Shown here piece by piece: positions 1 through 7,987 of a DNA stretch of 51,076 nucleotides; the stretch's first letter is position 1, and each line of letters starts with the position of its first letter. Both the position numbers and the translations under genes were made by a program. The stretch lies in the NCBI GenBank assembly GCA_004556745.1, contig SFFY01000012.1, forward strand, positions 1 through 51,076, written 5' to 3'. This stretch comes from Bacteroidales bacterium (GTDB lineage Bacteria > Bacteroidota > Bacteroidia > Bacteroidales > Bacteroidaceae). The notes below the pieces were generated by a model. That model had not been told where the DNA came from and ran no database searches. It was given only the letters and a program-made list of their open reading frames with translations.

Positions 1-190
1 TATCCTATAAGAAAGTTTTTGTTACAAAGTTTGTAACATGTATTACAAACTTTGTAACATGTGTTAGAAACTTTGTAACAAGCGTTACAAACTTTGTAAT
101 AAACTTTTTCTTATAGGATAATGAAAAATGTAAAGGAGAAAGGGAAATTTATCTCGGAGAAAGTAAAAAATTTCTTGCTTGCAATTAGAA
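1..190. repeat. 21-bp-periodic palindromic array, copy 1
   Basis: Four contiguous 21-bp units start at 21, 42, 63 and 84. Each carries the palindrome TTACAAASTTTGTAA (one unit has TTAGAAACTTTGTAA) plus a variable purine/pyrimidine spacer. The block is enclosed by inverted arms at 1-20 and about 101-120 that share CTTATAGGATA. To the right the 21-bp rhythm continues with A-rich units near 128-190 that contain ATCTCGG and TTTCTTGCTT. No gene is supported here. Related arrays occur at about 23003-23245 and 45930-46405. Confidence 0.85.
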
Positions 191-199
191 CTATGTCCT

Positions 200-420
200 A
201 AGTGCCTGGAAGGCACTACAAAAGCGAAGCTTTTTGGTAACCGGGGACGAAGTCCTCGGATAGGCGAGGTGAGGACGATGTGCCTGGAAGGCACATCGCT
301 ATAGGACTATGCCATGCCACAGGCGTACTGCCTTCCAGGCAGATCCCTTACACTCGCTTTCACCGAGGACTTCGTCCCCGGTTACCGTCGCTTCGCTCCG
401 TACTGCCTTCCAGGCAGTTA
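200..420. repeat. Long hairpin element with four CTGGAAGG palindromes, copy 1
   Basis: The outer arms are inverted copies of each other. The left arm reads from AGTGCCTGGAAGGCACT through GGTAACCGGGGACGAAGTCC, and the right arm gives the reverse complement ending in ACTGCCTTCCAGGCAGT. Two further palindromes of the same type lie inside, near 280 and 330. Transcribed RNA would fold into a long stem. A second copy in the same orientation is at 22757-22982. Bases 421-537 hold nothing I can identify. Confidence 0.85.
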
Positions 421-537
421 ACACTTCAAGCATTTCGTTCCACTGCATTCTGCAAATACGTTCAAACATATAAAGGAAAGGGATTTCTTTCTACGCATCG
501 CTTAAACACGCTGCGCGGCACATACGCGGTTTTCAGC

Positions 538-577
538 CCAAAAAGCGGGTGCGCAGCACGTTGCTGCGCACCCGCCC
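538..577 (-). terminator. Rho-independent terminator of the GH20 gene
   Basis: A perfect 14-bp stem (GCGGGTGCGCAGCA and its complement, 3-nt loop, 545-575) is followed on the minus strand by TTTTTGG. It lies about 30 bases beyond the GH20 stop codon. Confidence 0.85.
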
Positions 578-605
578 GGGGGATAAATCAAAATTTGCGT
601 GGAGG

Positions 606-3600
606 TTATTTCACCAATACCTTGCGGCCGTTCACGATGTAGATGCCGCTGCGGCTGATGCCACTGAGGCGACGGCCGGAAAGGTCGTAGATGGCGGCGG
701 GCGCGTTGGCGTTGTCGCCGTTCATCTTTTCGATGCCCGTATCGCCGGGGGCATAGGTGAGCGTCACGACGGTGTTGTCGGCCACTGCCGAGAGGCCTTC
801 GTCGCCTTCGGTGGATTTGAGGTAGTAGCCCTCAATCGCGGGCGCAACGAGCGTGTAGGCATCGCCTGCCTTGACCCATTCGGAGGCGGAAGAAAGGACA
901 GCGGCGGTCTTCTCGTTTACGGCGTTGACCGTTACGGAGAAGTAAGGCTGTGCATAGTATTCGTAAATGCGGTAGGGGTGTCCGGGGTCGTTCCAGCCTA
1001 CGAGTGCGCCGGCTGCAAGACCGTCCCAGCATACGTTGTTAGAGCCTTTGATTTTCCAAGAACCGTCGGCGTTGCGCGTGAAGGCGAAGCTGTCGCCCGT
1101 GTCGCTAAGGAAGGCGGCGGTGGAGTTTTTCAAGGAAGGCACATATTTGCCTGCGCCGTTGTTGAGCACCTTGAATTTCGTGCCGCTTGCCTCAAGCGTC
1201 CAAGTGTAATAGGGCGTGGTGTCCTCGATGTTGTTGTCCTTCACCACGGCACCGGTCTTGGCATTAGCCATGCGGTAGCCCTTGCGTGCGGCTTCGGAGG
1301 TGCAGTCGTCGTAGATGACGTAAGACTTGCCTGCCTCCACGACCGTCACTTCCTTGCCGAGGCGTTTCACGCCGTTGACGGCGTTGGTGGTGTAAACGGC
1401 GTTGATGGTCATGTCTTCGGTCGGGGAAATGGTGGTCTCGCCCGTGTAGTCGGAAGACTCGTAAGTGTAATAGGGCAGATTGGGATAGGCTATGGTGTAG
1501 CTTTCGCCGACGGGGCAGCTCGTTTCGCTTTCATCGACGATGGCGCCATACTGGTCGCGGCTGACAATCGAGATGCTGTAAGCCGAACGAACGTACATGA
1601 CGATCAGATTCTTGTTTTCTGCCAAATTTTCAAACACGGGGGCGGTGGTGCTGCCCGTGAGTTCGTAGGCCAGCACGCTGTGGTTCTTGATTTCGGGGGC
1701 GGTGCAGGTGTAGGTCTTGCCTGCGGGTGCGCTCTGCACGTAAGTGCCGATAGCGTTGCCCTCGATGTCCTCGCAGTTATAAGTAATGGTGTAGACCTGT
1801 TCCACATTCCAGGCCGCGCCCTGCGGGCGGACAGCATTGCGGGAGTCGTCGATCGTAGAGCCGGAGCTGATGATGCCGGGGAGCGTATTGGAGGTAGTGG
1901 CAACGGGGAAGAAGTTGCGGGCGTTGAGCGCAAGGGCGTAGTCGCCGTAAGCGGGATCGAAGGTCAGGGTTACGTTGCCAGCCGTCGCGCCCATGTAGAC
2001 GGGATAGGCCATGCTGCCGTTCTTGGTGGCGTTTGTGGAGATGAAACGTCCCGTGGCGGCGTTCTTGAGTTGTACGCTCTGTGTGCCGTCGGCTGCCACC
2101 GTGCTCTTCGTCACGAGCCAGGCATCGCTCTGCCAGGTTTCGCCGGCGTGGCGCAGCATGGTGCTTTCGCCGTCGTCGACAATCGCCGTGCCGGCAAAGG
2201 CTTCAACGGCGTTGGTGAAGCGGTAAGTCTTACCCTCTTCGAGGAAACCGAAGGAGGCGAGGAAGGCAGCGTATTTGGCATCGAGTTGCTGCACAAACGT
2301 TTCGAGTTCGGCGGCGGTGAGCGCTTCGGGGTCTACGTCCTTGATGAAGTCTTCAAGTTCCTGCTTTTCGGTTGCGCCGTACAGACCCGGGGCCTTCGCC
2401 TCTGCCGTGGCGTAGGTCTTGGCCTTGGCGAGATGTGCCTTGACGGCGTTGAGCTTAGCCTTGGCATCGGCTGCGCCGTCGGCGGCCTGAAGCATGGCAA
2501 ATTCCCAAAGACCGCCATTGCCGTCGGCAGGATTGTTGTAGAGATTGACGGCATAACCCTGTCCGCCGAGCGAAGCGTTCATCCAAAGGTTCTCAATCTG
2601 GTCGCAGCGGATAGAATAATAATAGTTGCCGTTGTCTAAGCGGCCGTAGCCGGAGGAGTGGTCTGCAAGCACGAAGTTGTAGTTTTTCGCAGCAACATCG
2701 TAGTTCCAGCGGCCGGAGTTGTTCTGCGCCGTGGCGTTGGGGTTAACGGAGCCTGCGGGCACGGCCTTGCAGACGAGGGCGTAGTGGCCGGGATTGGCGG
2801 CATCTTCTTCAAGTGCCCAGAACTGGTAGTCGTAAGCCGCGTCGCCCTCGGCAGCCTGTGCGTTGGTCCAAAGGCGGTTGGCAGCGGCATTCTTGGCAGA
2901 ATATTCGGTGATGAGCGGAGAACCCTCGCGGAGCAGTTCGATGCACTTGCCGGCGCGTTCGCCCGTGGCGCGGGTGATGAGGCGATACCAGGTCTTGCTC
3001 TCGCTGGTGGAGACTTTCGGCATTACCTGCCCGGTTTCGCCGCCGCTCTCTTCACCCGTGAGGATGTAGTGGCGGCCGTAGTTGTAACCTCCATAGTTGA
3101 GCAGGAGCGTGTCGGCAGTGATGCGCTTCTGGAAATCGGCGAAGTCCTTGCGGGCCTTGGGTGTCCAGCCGGCTTCTGCTATGGCGATGAGGCGCGGCAG
3201 GGCGAGATATTCCATGAGGTTGCGGTCGGCCACGTGTTCCGTCCAGAACGTGCCTTGCACGCCCGTGTAGTGGGCGGCTTGCGCGGCGGTGATGTCGGTG
3301 GGCACGGCTTCCTGGGCATACGTGTTCGCCACATTGTCAGAACCGTTGCCGGGGAGAGTGGCCTCGGCAGCGTCGTTGCTTTGCTTGCGGTTGATGTAGT
3401 AGGGACCCCAAGGCGTGAACACGTTGTCAAGTCCGAGTTCGGCGGCCTTGCGTGCGCCGGCTGCGGCGGGCTGCCAGCAGAACACGGTGGCGCCCGTCTC
3501 CTTAATCAGTTCGGTGTCGGCGTTGCCGGCCGTTATCGCCTCGTTCCACACGATGGTCTTCTTGCCGTTTTCTTTCAGAAACTCGGCCATTTCCTTAATG

Positions 3601-4712
3601 AAGTGGCTCTGCAACTGGCGGTAGTTGGTCAATCCTAATTCCTGGTATCGGGCTTGGCACTCGGCGTTGCTTTCCCATTGCGAGGTGGGGCATTCGTCGC
3701 CGCCGATGTGGAAGTAGTCGTAGGGGAAGAGGGGAATGAGTTCGGAAAGTATGTTTTTGGCAAACTGCACGGCGGCAGGGTTAGCCACGTTGAGCACATC
3801 GGAGGAAATGCCGCCGCTCGTCCACACGCTGGGAGCGGACTCGGGGTGGCAGCAATATTCGGGATAAGAAGCCATGGCTGCAACGAAGTGGCCCGGCATG
3901 TCCACCTCGGGGATTACTTCGATGTGGCGCTCCTTGGCATAGGCCACCACGTCCTTAATCTGCTCTTGCGTGTAGAAGTAAGGGCCATAGACCTGGTTGG
4001 TCCAGTAGGGACCGTATTCGAGGTCGGTGACGTAGCAGTTGGAAGCCGTTGCGCCGATGGTGGTGAGTTTGGGATATTGCTTGATCTCCACGCGCCAGCC
4101 CTGGTCGTCGGTGAGGTGCCAGTGGAAGCGGTTCATCTTGTAATACGACATCACGTCGAGCATGCGCTTCACCTCTTCCACGGTGAAGAAGTGGCGGGAC
4201 ACGTCGAGCATGAAACCGCGATAGGCAAAGCGCGGCTCGTCCTGAATGGTGACGCAGGGCAGGGCGTACTTGGTGACGGCGGCGTCCTGCTTGCCGGCCA
4301 TGACATTGGCGGGCAAAATCTTCTTGACCGACTGGAAGGCATAGTAGAAACCGAGCACGCTCTTGGCACGCACGGTCACCTTGCCCTCGTTGACCATGAG
4401 GTTGTAAGCACCTTCGTTCATCGTGCCGGAATAGAGCGCCACGTCAAAAAGCGGAGCCTCAGCATCAGCCTGTGCCACGGCGTTGTAGCCCGTAGCGGCG
4501 TTGAAGTCGAGCACGAAGCGCTGCACCTCTGCCACCATTTCGGCGGAGAGCGCACTGCTGTAACCTACCACAAAGTCCTGTGGCAGAACTACCTCGCCCG
4601 AGAGCACGGTCATAGCCCTGGGTCTCGGCGTGAGGTTTACGAAATTGTCGGCGGACGCGATGCCCGTAGACAAAATCAAGGACATAAGAATCCAGAGAAT
4701 TTTGTTTTTCAT
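606..4712 (-). CDS. Secreted multidomain GH20 beta-N-acetylhexosaminidase
   Basis: This 1368-residue protein would remove terminal beta-linked GlcNAc or GalNAc from glycans. A signal peptide (MKNKILWILMSLILSTGIASA) is followed by a GH20b-type N-terminal domain and then the GH20 barrel. The barrel shows FHWHLTDDQGWR (about 196-207) and HIGGDE (335-340), whose D339-E340 is the catalytic pair of the family. The long C-terminal half has helical linker-like sequence, ricin-like or carbohydrate-binding stretches and MucBP-like repeats (for example YTITYNCEDIEGNAIGTYV). It ends in IYDLSGRRL...GIYIVNGRKVLVK, which resembles a type IX secretion sorting domain. It is much longer than a plain GH20, so it is probably a cell-surface enzyme. 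It stands alone between repeat blocks, about 9 kb from the N-glycan locus it could serve. Substrate specificity is inferred. Confidence 0.93.
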   Translation of the reverse strand: MKNKILWILMSLILSTGIASADNFVNLTPRPRAMTVLSGEVVLPQDFVVGYSSALSAEMVAEVQRFVLDFNAATGYNAVAQADAEAPLFDVALYSGTMNEGAYNLMVNEGKVTVRAKSVLGFYYAFQSVKKILPANVMAGKQDAAVTKYALPCVTIQDEPRFAYRGFMLDVSRHFFTVEEVKRMLDVMSYYKMNRFHWHLTDDQGWRVEIKQYPKLTTIGATASNCYVTDLEYGPYWTNQVYGPYFYTQEQIKDVVAYAKERHIEVIPEVDMPGHFVAAMASYPEYCCHPESAPSVWTSGGISSDVLNVANPAAVQFAKNILSELIPLFPYDYFHIGGDECPTSQWESNAECQARYQELGLTNYRQLQSHFIKEMAEFLKENGKKTIVWNEAITAGNADTELIKETGATVFCWQPAAAGARKAAELGLDNVFTPWGPYYINRKQSNDAAEATLPGNGSDNVANTYAQEAVPTDITAAQAAHYTGVQGTFWTEHVADRNLMEYLALPRLIAIAEAGWTPKARKDFADFQKRITADTLLLNYGGYNYGRHYILTGEESGGETGQVMPKVSTSESKTWYRLITRATGERAGKCIELLREGSPLITEYSAKNAAANRLWTNAQAAEGDAAYDYQFWALEEDAANPGHYALVCKAVPAGSVNPNATAQNNSGRWNYDVAAKNYNFVLADHSSGYGRLDNGNYYYSIRCDQIENLWMNASLGGQGYAVNLYNNPADGNGGLWEFAMLQAADGAADAKAKLNAVKAHLAKAKTYATAEAKAPGLYGATEKQELEDFIKDVDPEALTAAELETFVQQLDAKYAAFLASFGFLEEGKTYRFTNAVEAFAGTAIVDDGESTMLRHAGETWQSDAWLVTKSTVAADGTQSVQLKNAATGRFISTNATKNGSMAYPVYMGATAGNVTLTFDPAYGDYALALNARNFFPVATTSNTLPGIISSGSTIDDSRNAVRPQGAAWNVEQVYTITYNCEDIEGNAIGTYVQSAPAGKTYTCTAPEIKNHSVLAYELTGSTTAPVFENLAENKNLIVMYVRSAYSISIVSRDQYGAIVDESETSCPVGESYTIAYPNLPYYTYESSDYTGETTISPTEDMTINAVYTTNAVNGVKRLGKEVTVVEAGKSYVIYDDCTSEAARKGYRMANAKTGAVVKDNNIEDTTPYYTWTLEASGTKFKVLNNGAGKYVPSLKNSTAAFLSDTGDSFAFTRNADGSWKIKGSNNVCWDGLAAGALVGWNDPGHPYRIYEYYAQPYFSVTVNAVNEKTAAVLSSASEWVKAGDAYTLVAPAIEGYYLKSTEGDEGLSAVADNTVVTLTYAPGDTGIEKMNGDNANAPAAIYDLSGRRLSGISRSGIYIVNGRKVLVK

Positions 4713-4776
4713 AGTAACTATGTTGGTTATTAAAAGGTTTTTCGTCTGAAAATATATTACGCGTTGGTCGAATTAA

Positions 4777-4942
4777 GATAAAAACCAGGAAAAACAACTT
4801 GTTCAGTGTGGGCTAACGCTCGCCTTATCTGATAGCCCACGAGCCAGTGAGCCTGTCGGCTCCCGTCTCGCGTCCTATCTGATAAGGCGGCGGTCGGTGC
4901 CCGACCGCCCCACACAGAACAAGGGAAAAACCAAGAAAAACC
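4777..4942. repeat. Palindromic element A, left of flippase
   Basis: The ends are inverted: GTTCAGTGTGGGC at the left, CCCCACACAGAAC at the right, each preceded or followed by a paired A-tract motif (AAAACCAGGAAAAAC type). The interior holds GATAAGGCG and CGGTCGGTGCCCGACCG. Element D at 7027-7190 matches its reverse complement, and the match extends outward (GACCAACGCGTA near 4765, CAACCAACGCGTA near 7198). Confidence 0.75.
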
Positions 4943-4994
4943 CGTAGCAATGAAATATATACCGTTGCAATCTCGATAGCTTCAAGGTCTCATG

Positions 4995-5160
4995 TGTTTT
5001 TAATGGTTTTTTCCTTGCGGCGTTTGAAGCGGGCGGGCACCGACCGCAGCCGCAGGGATTAAGGGCGAGCGCGAGCCGTGAGGCTCACAGGCTCGACGTT
5101 AAGCCCGGCGGCGTGCCCTTGGGCTTCAAACGAAGCAAGCGGTTTTTACAGGTTTTTATC
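4995..5160. repeat. Palindromic element B, left of flippase
   Basis: Arms GCGTTTGAAGC and GCTTCAAACG enclose GGGCGGGCACCGACCGCAGC at the left and GGCGGCGTGCCCTTGGGC at the right. The flanks are T-rich (GGTTTTTACAGGTTTTT). Element C at 6820-6981 is its reverse complement over most of the length. No coding potential was seen. Confidence 0.8.
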
Positions 5161-5283
5161 TAAAACCCTTTGAATAATTCAACTAACAGGTAACTATCTT
5201 TTGCAAAAGTATGAAAAATAAAGTATGCCCGCAAACCTTTTCCCTTTTTCCTTAGCAGATAAGCGGCTTTTGTGGAAAATGCG

Positions 5284-5291
5284 TAATTTTG
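5284..5291 (+). promoter_or_regulatory. Bacteroidetes -7 element (TAATTTTG) of flippase gene
   Basis: TAATTTTGC fits the TAnnTTTG -7 consensus and ends only 4 bases before the flippase ATG. The -33 element is weak. If used, transcription would start at about the first base of the start codon, giving a leaderless mRNA. Confidence 0.6.
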
Positions 5292-5295
5292 CAGC

Positions 5296-6744
5296 ATGTC
5301 CGAACAAAGCCTGAAAGACAAAACAGCCAAGGGACTGCTGTGGGGAGGCATCAGCAACGGCGCACAGCAGTTGCTCAACCTCATCTTCGGCATCTTCCTC
5401 GCCCGCCTGCTCACGCCAGCCGACTACGGCATGGTGGGGATGCTCACCATCTTCTCCCTCATTGCCAACGCGCTGCAAGAGAGCGGCTTCATCTCCGCGC
5501 TCAACCAGAAAAGCGAGGCGACGCACCGCGACTTCAACGCCGTGTTCTGGTTCAATGTGCTGTGCAGCATCGCCATATATATAATATTGTACTTCTGCGC
5601 CCCGCTCATCGCGCTGTGGTTTCGGCAGCCCGAACTCACGCCCCTGGCGCGGCTGTCGTTCCTCACGTTCGTCATCTCATCTTTCGGCACGTCGCCCCGC
5701 GCCTACCTCTTCCGCAACCTGCGGGTTAAGGAAACAGCCTACATGTCGTTTGTCGCGCTGGTCGTTTCCGGCATCACGGGCGTGACGCTCGCCTGCCTCG
5801 GTTTTGCGTATTGGGGCATCGCCATACAAAGTCTCACTTATTGCCTGTGCATGACCGTGACCGCATGGTACTTCTCCGGCTGGCGGCCTACGCTGCACAT
5901 AGATTTCAGTCCCTTGAAAGGAATGCTGTGGTTCAGTTCAAAACTACTGATTACAAATATCTTCACCCACATCAACAACAACCTCTTCTCCCTCTTCTTC
6001 GGCCGGCTATACGGCGAAAAGATGGTGGGCTACTACAACCAGGCAAACAAATGGACAGGCATGGGCTACACCACCCTTACGGGTATGCTTTGGAGCGTGG
6101 TGCAACCCGTTTTTGCCCGGCTGGCCGATGACAGCCGCGAGCGTCAGTGCCGCGCATTCCGCAAGATGCTGCGCTTCACGGCTTTCCTTTCCTGCCCCGC
6201 GCTCTTCGGGCTCGCGCTCATCGCGCCCGAATTCATTGTAATCGCCATCACCGACAAATGGTTGCCTGCTGCCCGGCTGATGCAGGTGCTCTGCGTGGGC
6301 GGCGCGTTTATGCCGGTGGCGAGCGTGTTTTCCAACTTTGTGATCGGCAGGGGGCGCAGCGACGTGTATATGTGGAGCACCATTGCGCTCTGCCTCTTGC
6401 AGACGCTCCTGCTCGTGCTGCTTCACCCCTTTGGCGTGGAGGCGATGGTGTGGGCGTATGTCGCGCTCAACACGCTTTGGATAGGCGTTTGGTATCGCTA
6501 CGTGCGCGGCATGACCGGGCTGAGGTTCATAGATATGCTCAAAGACCTCCTGCCCTTCGTCTGCCTCGCTGCGGCGGCAGTGATTGGCGGCGGCGCGGTG
6601 GCCATAACGCTTGCCGGCGGCACGCTCGTCTCGCTTTGCATCAAGATTGTCGTCACGGCCGGCATCTATCTCGGCGCACTTTGGCTGCTCAAAGCGGCTA
6701 TCTTACGGGAAAGTTTGGAATACCTTTTGCATAAGAAGAAATAG
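5296..6744 (+). CDS. Wzx/PST-family polysaccharide flippase
   Basis: This 482-residue polytopic membrane protein belongs to the polysaccharide-transport branch of the MOP superfamily, which flips lipid-linked saccharide units across the inner membrane. The N-terminus (SLKDKTAKGLLWGGISNGAQ, then a membrane segment and FLARLLTPADYGMVGM) is typical of Polysacc_synt-type flippases. About 12 to 14 hydrophobic segments continue to the C-terminus. There are no glycosyltransferases or Wzy beside it, so it is an orphan transporter with an unknown O-antigen, capsule or S-layer glycan substrate. It is boxed by two mirror-image pairs of palindromic elements. The start is kept at 5296 because the family N-terminus begins there, although the promoter lies directly upstream. 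Confidence 0.9.
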   Translation: MSEQSLKDKTAKGLLWGGISNGAQQLLNLIFGIFLARLLTPADYGMVGMLTIFSLIANALQESGFISALNQKSEATHRDFNAVFWFNVLCSIAIYIILYFCAPLIALWFRQPELTPLARLSFLTFVISSFGTSPRAYLFRNLRVKETAYMSFVALVVSGITGVTLACLGFAYWGIAIQSLTYCLCMTVTAWYFSGWRPTLHIDFSPLKGMLWFSSKLLITNIFTHINNNLFSLFFGRLYGEKMVGYYNQANKWTGMGYTTLTGMLWSVVQPVFARLADDSRERQCRAFRKMLRFTAFLSCPALFGLALIAPEFIVIAITDKWLPAARLMQVLCVGGAFMPVASVFSNFVIGRGRSDVYMWSTIALCLLQTLLLVLLHPFGVEAMVWAYVALNTLWIGVWYRYVRGMTGLRFIDMLKDLLPFVCLAAAAVIGGGAVAITLAGGTLVSLCIKIVVTAGIYLGALWLLKAAILRESLEYLLHKKK

Positions 6745-6819
6745 ACGCTCGCGCGGGCCTCTTGGCAACCATACAATATTATATATACGCGCGCGAGGAA
6801 TGGACTGATTATGGATTAA

Positions 6820-6981
6820 GACAAAAACCATAAAAACCGCTTGCATCGTTTGAAGCCCAAGGGCACGCCGCCGGTCTTAACGCCGAGCATTAAAGCCTAT
6901 CGGCTTTTGCTCGTCCTTAATCCCTGCGGCTGCGGTCGGTTCCCGCCCGCTTCAAACGACGCAAGCAAAAAACAGGAAAAA
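6820..6981. repeat. Palindromic element C, right of flippase
   Basis: This is the reverse complement of element B: TCGTTTGAAGCCCAAGGGC at the left, GTCGGTTCCCGCCCGCTTC at the right, with A-tract borders (AAAAACCATAAAAACCGCTTG). It lies 75 bases after the flippase stop. Confidence 0.8.
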
Positions 6982-7026
6982 GTGGACGATTGCTTTTTAC
7001 TGTAAATAGTAAGGACTAAATGCTTT

Positions 7027-7190
7027 ACTTTTTTCTGTTTTTTGCTTGTCCTGTGTGGGCGGGCGGGAACCGACCGCAGCCTTAGCGGAGAAAGCACGAG
7101 GCGAAAGTCGAAGACTTTCAGACTCGGGGTTTATCCGATAAGGCGAGCCATTAGGCCCACACAGGACAAGCGGTTTTGACTGTTTTTGTT
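7027..7190. repeat. Palindromic element D, right of flippase
   Basis: Arms GCTTGTCCTGTGTGGGC and GCCCACACAGGACAAGC form a perfect 17-bp outer stem, bordered by paired T-tracts. The interior carries GGGAACCGACCGCAGCC and GATAAGGCGAGCC. It is the inverted counterpart of element A and shares the GGGCGGGNACCGACCGCAGC block with element B. Confidence 0.8.
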
Positions 7191-7255
7191 TCCATTCAAC
7201 CAACGCGTATTAGACGCGCGAGCAATTCCTAATCACAATCAACTCAATAATTATT

Positions 7256-7936
7256 ATGATTTACTGGATTTTATTTATCGGCATTGCCCTTGTGAGCTAT
7301 CTGGTGCAGTTGCAGCTGAACGCAAAGTTTGAGAAATATGCCAAAGTGCCCAACGAGTCGGGCATGACGGGGCGCGAAGTTGCAGAGAAGATGCTGCGCG
7401 ATAATGGCATCTACGACGTGAAGGTGACCAGCACGCCCGGTATGCTTACCGACCACTACAATCCCGCCACCGGCACGGTGAACCTTTTGGAAGGCGTGTA
7501 CAACAGCCGTTCTGTGGCTGCGGCCGCCGTGGCGGCGCACGAGTGTGGCCATGCCGTGCAGCACGCCGTGGCTTACGGTCCGCTGCAACTGCGCAGTGCG
7601 CTCGTGCCCGTCGTGCAGTTTGCCTCTTCGTGGGTGCAGTGGGTGCTGCTGGCAGGCATTCTACTTGTGGAGAGTTTCCCCTCCCTGTTGCTCATTGGCA
7701 TCGTGCTCTTCGCAATGACCACGCTGTTTAGTTTCGTAACGCTGCCCGTCGAAATCGACGCCAGCCGCCGCGCTACGGCATGGCTTTCCAACGCCGGACT
7801 GACCACGGTGCGCACACACAGCATGGCGGTCGATGCCCTGCGCTCGGCAGCCTATACCTACGTTGTCGCTGCCCTGAGTTCGTTGGCTACGCTCGTTTAT
7901 TACATCATGATATTTATGGGGCGCAGCAGAGATTAG
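7256..7936 (+). CDS. YugP-type membrane zinc metallopeptidase
   Basis: This 226-residue protein matches the YugP/PF04298 family of membrane-anchored neutral zinc peptidases. It has an N-terminal membrane helix (about 1-18), the HExxH zinc site as HECGH at 95-99, and two or three further hydrophobic segments around 125-165 and 200-222. SLPVEIDASRRA-like sequence (here TLPVEIDASRRATAWL, about 162-177) is also characteristic of the family. Its substrates are not known in most bacteria, and a role in membrane protein turnover is only a guess. It is followed after about 50 bases by a MATE transporter and may be cotranscribed with it. Confidence 0.9.
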   Translation: MIYWILFIGIALVSYLVQLQLNAKFEKYAKVPNESGMTGREVAEKMLRDNGIYDVKVTSTPGMLTDHYNPATGTVNLLEGVYNSRSVAAAAVAAHECGHAVQHAVAYGPLQLRSALVPVVQFASSWVQWVLLAGILLVESFPSLLLIGIVLFAMTTLFSFVTLPVEIDASRRATAWLSNAGLTTVRTHSMAVDALRSAAYTYVVAALSSLATLVYYIMIFMGRSRD

Positions 7937-7987
7937 ACCAGGTAGACGGCAGCGGTCAGCCTCTGTCGTAAGTTATTCAGAAAAATA

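Noticed and set aside
21..104. Possible CRISPR array
   Set aside because: The gaps between palindromes are only about 5-6 bases, so there are no spacers, and no cas genes are present.
549..2639. A 696-codon open frame on the plus strand opposite the GH20 gene
   Set aside because: It is antisense to a clear GH20 enzyme, has no recognisable domain or signal, and its Val/Gly/Arg-rich composition is typical of shadow frames in GC-rich genes.
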